25,800 nucleotides of DNA from assembly GCA_964462125.1 (NCBI GenBank), contig CAYWXT010000058.1:1-25800 (forward strand), read 5' to 3'. Positions 8,701 through 15,826 of this stretch are shown in pieces (position 1 is the first letter of the stretch; the number at the start of each line of letters is the position of its first letter). The notes below the pieces were generated by a model. The model made no database searches. It saw only the letters and a program-made list of their open reading frames with translations, and was not told where the DNA came from. A program made the translations under genes and the position numbers. Origin of the DNA: JAWLFY01 sp964462125 (GTDB lineage Bacteria > Planctomycetota > Planctomycetia > Pirellulales > Pirellulaceae).

Positions 8701-10768
8701 ATAGTCGCTGCAGCGCTCGATCGCGATTCGTCGAAGCCGTGGGAACGGGACTTTTGAGCAGCGTTTCGATCTGGTCATAGGTGCGGCAGAGGCGGTCGAG
8801 TGTCTCAACATCTCGGCGTACGACCGGTTCTGGAGTGGGCATCGTGCGGGCGGCGAGAAGATCGCGGAGCCGGCGAAGCTCAGCAGGGGCACCGGTACGG
8901 ATCGATTCGGCAGCTGCCACGAGTTTGGCGATTCTTTCCGCATCGGCGTAACCACTTTCCGCATTGGTCAAATACTTCTCGGCGCGGCGGCGGGCATCCG
9001 ATGATCCGAATAACAGGTCGCCTGCGAGACGGCGGTTCTGGTCGGCCTGCTGGATCCGATCGTCCACCCACTCGAACGTTCGAGGCGCCCACCACCGCTG
9101 GGCGTCGGAAACACGATCACTGTGGAGGGTCAGTGTTAAGAAACGGGCGATGCGAGCCGCGTCGTCCGCCCCCAGTTGCTCATTCGGCAGATCGCGATCG
9201 AGGAGCTGCAACACGATCCCCGTTTGGGGAACCGGCACGAGCGGGTCGGTGATGGTGCGGACCAGATCGGCCGCCTGTCGCAGCTTTTGGCGATCGACTC
9301 CAGCTTGATTATCCAGCATCTGAATCAGACGCTGGGTTTGGTGCTCGATAACCGCTCGACGCAGGTAAGCCACGCTCTCGACATTCGGTTGGCTCGTGAT
9401 CACCTGGGACCAATGCTCGGCAGCATCGTTCTGCTTCATCGAGGCGAGTGAGACCGCCAGTTGTTTTCCGTTGGATTCGAGCGATTCAGAAGCGTTGAAT
9501 CCGACAACCTTGGGAGTGATCAATCCGCTACGACAGGTCAGCGAATCGAACGAGGCGGGTTGTTTCAAATCACGGCTGGCCGACGCCAATTCCCTCTCCA
9601 CTGCATCGGCTGCATCCCGGCACCCCGCGAGCTCGTAATGCTCGAAGCGGAGGAGCATCGCCTCAAACCGGCGCCAGGCCACGGGCTGAACGAACGACGC
9701 AGGCTGTTGACGATTCTGAAATTGCTCGTACTCGGTCCACCAATGGGTCAGCCGATCGGCACGTGTCGGTTCGACCAGCGACGGGATCTCCACCGGTTCG
9801 GTCTTCGTTGGAAACAAGCCCAGGTTTCGGCTGCGTGCCGTTCCAGTCTCGCCGAGTGGCAACAACCAGGGCGATTGGGACTGACCGCACATCTCTCTCG
9901 CCCAATCCGACGTGCGCGACCCAGTCGCGCGGTGCACCTCGAGAAGATCGATCCAGCCGTCATCATCCAGGTCATCCGCCTCGCCGTTGAGTGACTGCAG
10001 GAGCGCCCCGGCAAAACGGGTCGTCCCGAGCGACGGATCGATCCAGCTTTGTTCGCCCTGCGACGCCGACGTCACGACGACCAGATTGGGAACCGCTCGA
10101 ACGTCGGAATCGAGCTGACGCATCTGGCGCGAAAAATCATTCAGCAAAATGCCGAGCGGCGGGTGCGATAAGAACCGAACGCAGTCCAGCACCAGGACCT
10201 TCTGCTGTTGCTCGGGAAGTTGCGCCAGGGCGGCGATCAAGTCCCGCACCGGCACCGCCTGGTCGGGGCGTGTCGCATTGGCGGGCAGCAGCGCCGGACC
10301 GCTCGCTGTCCCGATGCCGTGGGCCGAAACAACCATCATCGAGACCGCTGCGGCAGGGCTCGGATCGATCCGCTCAATCTCATCCGCCTCGGTCCATTCG
10401 ATCGGCGGCTGAGTCAATTCCAAATGCCGCCTTGCCCCGGCGTCCGAACCTGTGACCCAGGCTGCCAATTGCCCGAGGGAACGATCCCCGAACCCGTTGG
10501 GTGGCAGATTGAGGTTGTCGCGATAGTCGGTTCCGATCAAAGTCACCGCGACATGCGGAGCAGCGCCGATGCGAGTCGTCGCCCAGGTCAGGATGCCGGT
10601 CAACGACGTCACAACCGCCACGCCGATCGCAGCCATCATCGATCGGCTCGTCCACCGTCGGAACGATCGTCGGCCGCTCATTCGCCATAGCGGGACGCGG
10701 TCCAGGGTTTCGGGTTGTCGGATCGGCGGCAACAGGGGAGACGACGATCCTTCGACGTGGGAAGCCAT
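5777..10768 (-). CDS. Giant membrane-anchored caspase-like protease (peptidase C14) with VWA domain
   Basis: A 1663-aa protein and first gene of the giant operon. A basic N-terminus (RRSFRRW) precedes a membrane helix at about 44-65, so the positive-inside rule puts the large C-terminal part outside the cytoplasm. The caspase-like domain spans about 72-305. The dyad His is H150 in SAHG, the nucleophile is C196 in VLDC, and SASQGEQSW, FAGALL and the EF-type loop DLDDDGWIDLLE (266-277) match the bacterial C14 pattern. Helical sequence follows to about 900. A von Willebrand A domain starts near 1115 with MIDAS motif DCSGSMG (D1121, S1123, S1125) and a later TDG (D1244). The family cuts after basic or acidic residues, often upon Ca or oligomer signals; the substrate here is unknown. 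It is coupled to the pseudo-caspase gene and divergent from the VgrG operon. Confidence 0.87.
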   Translation of the reverse strand: MASHVEGSSSPLLPPIRQPETLDRVPLWRMSGRRSFRRWTSRSMMAAIGVAVVTSLTGILTWATTRIGAAPHVAVTLIGTDYRDNLNLPPNGFGDRSLGQLAAWVTGSDAGARRHLELTQPPIEWTEADEIERIDPSPAAAVSMMVVSAHGIGTASGPALLPANATRPDQAVPVRDLIAALAQLPEQQQKVLVLDCVRFLSHPPLGILLNDFSRQMRQLDSDVRAVPNLVVVTSASQGEQSWIDPSLGTTRFAGALLQSLNGEADDLDDDGWIDLLEVHRATGSRTSDWAREMCGQSQSPWLLPLGETGTARSRNLGLFPTKTEPVEIPSLVEPTRADRLTHWWTEYEQFQNRQQPASFVQPVAWRRFEAMLLRFEHYELAGCRDAADAVERELASASRDLKQPASFDSLTCRSGLITPKVVGFNASESLESNGKQLAVSLASMKQNDAAEHWSQVITSQPNVESVAYLRRAVIEHQTQRLIQMLDNQAGVDRQKLRQAADLVRTITDPLVPVPQTGIVLQLLDRDLPNEQLGADDAARIARFLTLTLHSDRVSDAQRWWAPRTFEWVDDRIQQADQNRRLAGDLLFGSSDARRRAEKYLTNAESGYADAERIAKLVAAAESIRTGAPAELRRLRDLLAARTMPTPEPVVRRDVETLDRLCRTYDQIETLLKSPVPTASTNRDRALQRLSKLKTQFREPMSALRHDVDARQQASLTSATERLPRSLAALQVSGGTAKDRLSAWRNLRRSAAAAGSANASGATVVSGRQIKRGAALRGQLALALWPKPLFNSLGNHGSRGKYDSSGSDDAESKAQVTHRLNVFAGEAKWWRSLNEAAEQIGRREQVAWDQLLSSIHQTEKTGSSPQGPKSQAGSKQQTSLRTPLTLLDHVALIPSPACRRIVTAERRAQLADLLTWQRKRFLSDAYASLDSHSPPYFIRVAKVLASDLAEQGSEPADLENPVEDSVIDIQGPKKLAWTTQRGDQFPIRIRTASPTLEGFAALDVESKGRVKVTQPVTGQRVCRRLIQEKAERKPGDPTPVDELWVNLARRKTEAKHSEGNDHVTVRSYFRGRWVQRKIEVTFAGTPDVHIVQPPRPKGGKIAIRSDQPPSHGSGGAVTLVLDCSGSMGAERGKTFDDHAKYAHAVSAVETLLDGLPSGTKLSVWAFGQAVGEDKTSRPAERAIRQIQPPQVWDSTDPSLKKSLVEAIRYPNLKPWNESPLFAAMFAAASDLRDADGLRTLVVITDGADNRIADDPVNNPQGLSAEALIEQHFKGSGITVNVIAFKVASHEQSEMRRQLASVEQLLPAGRFVEADHVSELAEALTDMLRVEPSEEIRLAQSDEKKSTSDVPPIPISPADGPAHWTPRVESGLFRIKRSDDAGSLVRLRDGDLLTLNQSSDGPITRWPEMDREFRGSTQRDLGRWKAALVPEPRSEPGVLTRSLVLAGTFNDGVLGVERPGDVWIEALQDDTPLPIRWQPIHTRPGVVIEVEVQGAKETEPAIQIWVSDRRAAPVGTLSRDRDFVKLGDLAPATWSVSSGEIGLDSALIETHSVPTRDGSMQRQPCLVLRGRCPQGTRYRLRTDGLEAEGQDEQFFSELGQFTFRQWPVTEADVKRSLKQVQLISVEQFQLDTEQTGGNTMFPPASLQSDGPRETASAAGRERATR

Positions 10769-11111
10769 GAATCTTGCGCCGTGCTGGGAAGGGAGTTTGG
10801 TAGGGCAGACGACGCAACGCTACCACACGAAATGGTTACCATCGCGACCGATGACCCAGCACGCGCGTCGAGCCCAGCATGCTCGTTGGCGATCTTCCGT
10901 CCAGCCGTCATGACCGGCAACGTTCCCCGAACGAGACCTCCCTAACCAGTTCTCCTCAGCGTTTGTGCAAACCGGTCAAGGAAGATGACGCGACCGTACC
11001 GAAAGCGTATCTCGGAACGTCGATATCGCCGGAGTGTCGTTGAACGCGACGGCGGTGGAGTCGCAGGCATGGATCGCCGTAACAACACCACTCACAATCG
11101 GTGACCGATCC
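10769..11111. other. Divergent intergenic control region between caspase operon and VgrG operon
   Basis: This stretch of about 340 nt separates the outward-facing giant operon and spike operon, so promoters for both must lie in or near it. No conserved gene is seen. If the GTG at 11034 were the true VgrG start, the region would shrink by 78 nt. One sigma-54-like sequence on the minus strand is listed separately; no convincing sigma-70 pair was found by eye. Confidence 0.6.
10887..10904 (-). promoter_or_regulatory. Weak sigma-54 (-24/-12) promoter candidate for the caspase operon
   Basis: On the minus strand CTGGACGGAAGATCGC has the essential GG and GC dinucleotides at the 10-nt gap of a -24/-12 element. 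The CACG part is poorly matched. It lies about 120 nt upstream of the caspase-VWA start. It is attractive because a sigma-54 activator is encoded 7 kb away, but such matches arise by chance in GC-rich DNA. Confidence 0.2.
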
Positions 11112-13790
11112 ATGGGCCTTGCCGCTGCAGCCAACGTGTCCAATCGCCGCATTCATCTCTGGACCCCACTGGGAGCGAACCGGTTGGAGGTGGTCGAAGT
11201 GAGCGGTAGCGAGTCGATCAGCCACCCGTACCGGTTTCGATTAAAACTTCGCGCCAGCCCGACCGCGCCGATTGATCTGGACTCGCTGGTTGGGAGCAGC
11301 GCAACGGTCAGCTTTCAGCTGCCCAACCCGAACTGGGCCTCCCTGGCGGCATCGTCCGCCTCCGCCCCGATGCGAGACTTCTGTGGGATCCTGTCGGATG
11401 TTTCGTTTGACGGGGATGATGACCAGTATGGGCACTACTCCGCGACGCTCCGCCCGCGGCTTTGGTCGCTCAAGCTGAATCGTCGCTTTCGGCTTTTCCT
11501 CCAACAGACAACCCAAGAGATCGTCACCACGGTGCTCGGCAGCCTGCCGATGCGCTGGGAAATGTCTGGCGCTTCAGAACCGCGACAGTATTGCGTGCAG
11601 TACGGCGAAAGTGATCTGAACTTTCTCAGCCGACTTTTGGAGGAAGATGGACTGCTTTACTTCTTTGAGCATCAATACGATAGTCAACCATCCGACCCTG
11701 CCGAGCGCCAGGAGCGGATCGTGATCACCGACAGCATCGACTCGGTGAATGAGGGCTCGACGCCGATCCACGAATTCGACTCGGTGCAGGGCGGGAATCG
11801 GGGTTCGATGCGAATTCGGCACTGGCGAGTGAAGCGTCAAATGGTCCCGGCCGGCGCGGTCTCCCTGGATCGCAACTTTCAACGCCCACAACAACTGGTC
11901 GAAGACGATCATCAACTGACCGACCAGGTTGCCAAGCCCGAGACAACCGTAACCGCCTATCCGTCTGGGGTCGCGTGGCGAATCGACGACGTTTCCCCGG
12001 CCGGTGCTCGGGATAGCGACCAACTCAATCAGCTCAATTCGATGGCGACCGCCGACGTCCGGCGGCGGACCCGGAGGCTGGCATTCGTCCAGCAGGGCAT
12101 CGTCGGGAGCGGTGACGTGGCCACCTTGCAACCGGCGCTGAAGTTCAAGGTGACACGCAATCAGTGTCCGAGTCCAGACGGCTATTACGTGACCTCGATC
12201 CAGCATCGAATTCGATTGGCGAATCCGACGCGCAGCGGAACCAGCGGTCCGACGCTGGAGTACAACAACGAGTTTCAATGCCAAGTTGAAACGGTTCCGT
12301 TCGCGCCCGGTCGGCAAACCAAGAAACCGAGTGTCGAGGGAGTGGTTCCCGCGACGGTCGTCGCCGATCCGGACATCACCGACGATGACGTTTGCGTCGA
12401 TGCGTACGGCCGTGTGAAGGTCCGTTTCCCGTGGCAGCCGAACGACGGGTCACCCGGTTGCTGGGTCCGCGTCGCGCAGATCTGGGCGGGACCTCGCTGG
12501 GGCGCGTTCTTCTGGCCCCGCGTTGACCACGAAGTTCTGGTCGCCTTCGAGCATGGTGATCCCGATCGACCCGTGATCGTCGGCAGCGTTTACAACGGGA
12601 ACAACCTGCCCCCGCTGACACTCCCCAAACACAAACTCTCCGGCGGTATCCACTCCAGCACCCACAAGGGAGATCCGACCCGGCAAACCAGTTGTGTCGT
12701 TTTCCACGATCGCCCAGGTGAAGAGTACCTGCAGCTGCACTCAGAGACCTATCACTCGCTCAGCTGTGAGACCGAGACGCTGAAGTGGGCAGCTGGCCAG
12801 GACATTGAATTCAAGGGGCACCACTGGTTGTTTGACCTCGTCGGAGGCAGCGGCGGCGGCGGGAGCGACTTCTCCGGGTATGACGGCGGTGCCAATGTTA
12901 GCTTCAAGAAGGCTAATGACAATGAACGTCCCAGTGCGGCGGACGTGTTCGCCGACATCTTTCTGGCAGCCAACAAGGGCTCCACAATCTACTCAGTCGG
13001 AGATTCCTATACGAAACGATTCGGCCGACAGTTTGAGAGCTACTATGGATGCAACATTTGGATCGGATGCGACCCAGTAGAATTCCTGGAGTTCTTGGCA
13101 GACAAAACAGGCTACACAGCAGCCAACTGGGCCATTCCTCTTCTGTTTGGCGCCGGAGGCCAGGGAAAAACCCTCTACGGCGGCAGTCACAATCTGCAGT
13201 ACGGCACCGAGATCAAGACCCACAAGGGGTCGTTGATCTCCAAGTACACACCCCATCCCACCGCACCGGCCAACCGCTACGGCGAAGGAAGTTCACCTCC
13301 TGCCGATGAGCCCTCGATGATCGCTTGCCACCCGCTGTTGGCGCTGATTTTGATCATGGACATGTTGATCATGTTGCTGACCAAAGCCGCGTTGTCTCAC
13401 GACGGCAAAGGATGGAAGGGCTATCTCGCCTTCAGTGAAGTCTGGACGCTCTCAGTTCTGCCGCGCTTGCAAGGTTTGCTGGAGTTTTTGGAGTCGACCA
13501 CCGGCGACGTGGATGAAGTGTACGTTCGAGCTCAAGGGGCGCTTCGCCGATCTAGGGAGGCGCTTCAGCGCGCCGCGCGGGCTTTGACCACCACCGACGC
13601 AGCGGCCGAGGATAGCGCCGACGCGGCAGCGGAAGCGATCGCGACGGCAACCGATGAGGTTCGGGCTGCCGAGCACCGAGTCGAAGAAGCCAGCGAAGAA
13701 GCCAGCGAACAGGGCAGCGAACAGGGCAGCGAACAGGGCAGCGAACAGGGCAGCGAACCGGCGAGTGAGCAGGTCAGTGAAGAAGCATAA
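11112..13790 (+). CDS. vgrG: VgrG-like type VI secretion / contractile injection spike protein with C-terminal extension
   Basis: The spike trimer base of a contractile injection apparatus. From the ATG at 11112 (892 aa) the Vgr/phage gpD-like part covers about residues 10-390, with typical motifs ISHPYRFRLKL and YGESDLNFLSRLLEEDGLLYFFEH. The gp5 OB-fold follows (about 420-500, YGRVKVRFPWQ, VGSVYNGNNLPP). The rest is unusual: a Gly-rich linker, a segment without recognised homology, a membrane-like helix at about 736-760 (CHPLLALILIMDMLIMLL), then an Ala/Glu-rich coiled coil ending in four-residue SEQG repeats. I chose 11112 because the core begins a few residues later, as in other VgrGs. A GTG at 11034 would add 26 residues but has no spaced ribosome site. 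It heads a six-gene operon. The extension may carry the effector or dock other parts. Confidence 0.9.
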   Translation: MGLAAAANVSNRRIHLWTPLGANRLEVVEVSGSESISHPYRFRLKLRASPTAPIDLDSLVGSSATVSFQLPNPNWASLAASSASAPMRDFCGILSDVSFDGDDDQYGHYSATLRPRLWSLKLNRRFRLFLQQTTQEIVTTVLGSLPMRWEMSGASEPRQYCVQYGESDLNFLSRLLEEDGLLYFFEHQYDSQPSDPAERQERIVITDSIDSVNEGSTPIHEFDSVQGGNRGSMRIRHWRVKRQMVPAGAVSLDRNFQRPQQLVEDDHQLTDQVAKPETTVTAYPSGVAWRIDDVSPAGARDSDQLNQLNSMATADVRRRTRRLAFVQQGIVGSGDVATLQPALKFKVTRNQCPSPDGYYVTSIQHRIRLANPTRSGTSGPTLEYNNEFQCQVETVPFAPGRQTKKPSVEGVVPATVVADPDITDDDVCVDAYGRVKVRFPWQPNDGSPGCWVRVAQIWAGPRWGAFFWPRVDHEVLVAFEHGDPDRPVIVGSVYNGNNLPPLTLPKHKLSGGIHSSTHKGDPTRQTSCVVFHDRPGEEYLQLHSETYHSLSCETETLKWAAGQDIEFKGHHWLFDLVGGSGGGGSDFSGYDGGANVSFKKANDNERPSAADVFADIFLAANKGSTIYSVGDSYTKRFGRQFESYYGCNIWIGCDPVEFLEFLADKTGYTAANWAIPLLFGAGGQGKTLYGGSHNLQYGTEIKTHKGSLISKYTPHPTAPANRYGEGSSPPADEPSMIACHPLLALILIMDMLIMLLTKAALSHDGKGWKGYLAFSEVWTLSVLPRLQGLLEFLESTTGDVDEVYVRAQGALRRSREALQRAARALTTTDAAAEDSADAAAEAIATATDEVRAAEHRVEEASEEASEQGSEQGSEQGSEQGSEPASEQVSEEA
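13691..13757 (+). repeat. 12-bp in-frame tandem repeat in vgrG 3' end
   Basis: The unit CAGCGAACAGGG occurs four times in a row (13703-13750), preceded by a variant unit (13691-13702) and followed by a partial one. It encodes SEQG repeats in the VgrG tail. The 12-bp period keeps frame, so copy-number change by slippage would alter tail length without truncation. Confidence 0.9.
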
Positions 13791-13827
13791 GCCGATCATT
13801 CCATCGAACTTCAGCTGAAGGATAGTC

Positions 13828-14427
13828 ATGGACCAAGCAATGCAAGTGACCGGCGAGCACTCGATCGCCTGCGCCGGATTCAATGTTCGCGCTGAGGTTG
13901 TCAATGAGGCGAGCACGATTGACTTGCCCTTGATGAGCCGCATCGATCTGAGTGCGAACGGACCCTCGGACAACGGCAGTGTCAATCTTTCAGCCGATGG
14001 CCGTGTCTCGTCGCGCGTCGGTGGTGCATGCGTCGATGTTGTCTCCGGGGGCGTCGTTGCCGACGCCGGCGACGAAGGCAATGTTGGACTTCGCGCAGGG
14101 ACCGCGCCGATGATGCAGTTCGTCGACCTGGAGGGCAACGGCGGCAGCATCGTTTTGGGCAACGGCCAGGTTCCCCTCTCTCCCAAAATCGAGATCACTC
14201 CCGACGGCATCGCGTTGTCGGTCGGTCCCAACAAGATCACCATCGGGCCCACCGGCATCAAGATCAGCGGTTTGACCGTCGCGATTGAAGGTGAACTCGA
14301 AGCCTCGATGTCGGCGGCGACCGCGACCGTCAACGGCCAGCTTGAAGCGGCGGTCAAAGGAGCCATGGCGTCGTTGGAAGGAAGCGGTACGGCGACCGTC
14401 AAGGGCGCTATCGTGATGATCAACTAA
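13828..14427 (+). CDS. VgrG C-terminus-like beta-helix (needle) protein
   Basis: A 199-aa protein made of short alternating beta-strand repeats. The stretch ITPDGIALSVGPNKITIGP and the end (TATVKGAIVMIN) strongly resemble the triple-stranded beta-helix at the C-terminus of classical VgrG proteins, which typically finish with a similar LKGxxVxIN pattern. It lacks the gpD and OB parts. The start ATG at 13828 follows a good AAGGA ribosome site (13818-13822), and the gene is only 37 nt after vgrG and 40 nt before the PAAR gene. The preceding VgrG has no obvious needle helix of its own, so this protein probably supplies it as a separate chain placed between VgrG and PAAR. Function is inferred from pattern and order; no enzymatic motif is seen. 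Confidence 0.75.
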   Translation: MDQAMQVTGEHSIACAGFNVRAEVVNEASTIDLPLMSRIDLSANGPSDNGSVNLSADGRVSSRVGGACVDVVSGGVVADAGDEGNVGLRAGTAPMMQFVDLEGNGGSIVLGNGQVPLSPKIEITPDGIALSVGPNKITIGPTGIKISGLTVAIEGELEASMSAATATVNGQLEAAVKGAMASLEGSGTATVKGAIVMIN

Positions 14428-14467
14428 GCTCGGTTCGATAACGCGTATTGATTCCCAGGATGATTTC

Positions 14468-14767
14468 ATGCCACCTGCCGCCAGACTCAGTGACATGCAC
14501 ACCTGTCCGATGCAAACGCCGGGTGTACCGCCCGTTCCACACGTGGGCGGTCCGGTCACCGGTCCCGGCGCTCCAACGGTCCTGATCGGTGGATTGCCGG
14601 CGGCCGTGATGGGCGACATGTGCGTCTGTGTGGGCCCTCCGGACTCGATCGTCGCCGGCAGCGGCACGGTGCTGATCGGTGGCTCTCCCGCTGCCCGGCT
14701 GGGGGACAGTACCGCGCACGGCGGCGCCATCGTGCTCGGCTGCCCAACCGTCCTCATCGGCGGCTAG
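14468..14767 (+). CDS. PAAR-domain spike tip protein
   Basis: A 99-aa single-domain PAAR protein, the sharp zinc-binding cone that caps a VgrG spike. The N-terminal PPAARLSDMHTCP signature and three repeats ending VLIGG (36-42, 66-72, 93-99) are diagnostic. Candidate zinc ligands are H11, C13, C52, C54, H84 and C92. Full family length is present, with no N- or C-terminal effector extension, so this is a bare tip; any toxin must be elsewhere, for instance in the VgrG extension or another gene. It lies between the beta-helix gene and the DUF6931-like gene in the same operon, consistent with assembly order of the spike. Confidence 0.93.
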   Translation: MPPAARLSDMHTCPMQTPGVPPVPHVGGPVTGPGAPTVLIGGLPAAVMGDMCVCVGPPDSIVAGSGTVLIGGSPAARLGDSTAHGGAIVLGCPTVLIGG

Positions 14768-14823
14768 CTCGCAATGCCATTTTGCGAACATCCATTTCCT
14801 TCGTTTGAACCAACGACGACTTC

Positions 14824-15321
14824 ATGAACGCCGAAATGCTCGATCAGTATCTAGCGGAACAACTGGAATCGCGAACACCTCACCGAGGGATCGAAGCGAT
14901 GGGCAAGCACGCAATGGCGAAACCGGCGGTGTGGTGGGGTTGCTCGTGCGCCTGGTATTTGTGGCGCCCCGCCCCGCCACCTGATGAGGATGAATCCTTG
15001 GGCATCGCCAGCCGCTGGGTGTTCAGCGGCGACGACGAACTGCGGCGGGTGGCCAGCCACCGCTCCGAGCAACCGAATAGCGGTTGCTGCCAGTGGCTTT
15101 TGAAGGCGGTTGTCAACAGCGGAGGTGTCCTGGGTTTCCCGGATCAGCCGGTCGATCGCCCCACCCCTGACCTGGCCGGCAAGTTCGTCGAAGGTTTTGT
15201 GCATCAATTGATGGCCAAGACGCCGCCAGTCGAGCGTGCTCAAGTGGCGCAAACGTTTGTGCAATTGGCGCGGCAAACGCTTCATGAACCGCTGCCCGTT
15301 CTCGCCGCCAACTTGGCTTGA
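14824..15321 (+). CDS. DUF6931-like protein of the injection-system operon
   Basis: A 165-aa soluble, mainly helical protein with no signal peptide. The pattern AVWWGCSCAWYLWRP, then SRWVFSGDDELRRVA, then NSGGVLGFPDQPVDRP resembles what I remember of family DUF6931, found in type VI secretion clusters; this is recollection, not a search. A Trp/Cys-rich patch lies at 37-47 and a Cys pair at 88-89. The gene follows the PAAR gene by 56 nt and is co-directional, so it is likely co-transcribed. Loading adaptor or chaperone for the spike is a guess from position. No strong ribosome site precedes the ATG. Confidence 0.65.
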   Translation: MNAEMLDQYLAEQLESRTPHRGIEAMGKHAMAKPAVWWGCSCAWYLWRPAPPPDEDESLGIASRWVFSGDDELRRVASHRSEQPNSGCCQWLLKAVVNSGGVLGFPDQPVDRPTPDLAGKFVEGFVHQLMAKTPPVERAQVAQTFVQLARQTLHEPLPVLAANLA

Positions 15322-15382
15322 ACAGCAACGTGTCGTCCTTTTTTCAAACGGAAATGAAACCTTCCGCGCAGAGAACTGAATC

Positions 15383-15826
15383 ATGAAACAACCTCCCCAT
15401 GACATGAACGAGACCCTGGACATGGTGTCCAGATTGCGCCGGGACATCGTTCCCATGATCGCCTCGCTGCCGCCATCGCAAGCCAAGTCGTTGATGGAGA
15501 ATCTGCACGAGGCGAGCGAGTCGCTGGTCGAGGAGGTCCGCGGGGCTTATCCGAAAGCGATAGAGGCATTTGAGGCCCAGGAGCGGGAGTCGGAGACGAT
15601 GTTGGTCCAGGCGAAACAGAACGTGGCCGAGGCCAAACAGAAGTTGGCAGCGATGCCAGCGGTGGATCAGATCCGCCAGAACCTCGTCCCCGCCGCCCCG
15701 GAACTCCCCGCGGGGTTACCGCACGCGTTCGCATCGGAGATGCAAAACCGGTACGCCCCCGCTCCACCGCCGATCCCGCCCCTGGATCAGCCCGCCACCG
15801 CTTGGCAAGATTGGTCGCTGACGTGA
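15383..15826 (+). CDS. Small coiled-coil protein of the injection-system operon, function unknown
   Basis: A 147-aa hydrophilic protein that I do not recognise. Residues about 8-95 are predicted by eye to be long amphipathic helices with heptad character (SLMENLHEASESLVEEV, ESETMLVQAKQNVAEAKQKL). The last 45 residues are Pro/Ala-rich and disordered in look, ending near TAWQDWSLT. There is no signal peptide or cysteine. It sits 61 nt after the DUF6931-like gene, and its stop overlaps the GTG of the peptidase gene (GTGA at 15823-15826), so the two are likely translated together and may interact. Alternatives include a chaperone for a spike cargo or a secreted filament-like protein; nothing in the sequence decides. 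Confidence 0.75.
   Translation: MKQPPHDMNETLDMVSRLRRDIVPMIASLPPSQAKSLMENLHEASESLVEEVRGAYPKAIEAFEAQERESETMLVQAKQNVAEAKQKLAAMPAVDQIRQNLVPAAPELPAGLPHAFASEMQNRYAPAPPPIPPLDQPATAWQDWSLT

Noticed and set aside
1137..10768. Gasdermin- or CRISPR-linked caspase defence system
   Set aside because: No gasdermin-like, gRAMP or other known partner of bacterial caspases is encoded here, so that assignment is not supported.
11574..12317. Antisense frame within vgrG
   Set aside because: The sense strand carries clear VgrG motifs throughout; the antisense product resembles nothing.
13691..13757. CRISPR-like array
   Set aside because: Units are 12 bp, contiguous and in frame, with no spacers; it is a coding tandem repeat. 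No CRISPR array or Cas gene was seen in the window.
13452..14423. 323-codon minus-strand frame across the vgrG end and beta-helix gene
   Set aside because: It spans two well-supported plus-strand genes and its Ala/Leu/Pro-rich translation is the complement of their repeats.
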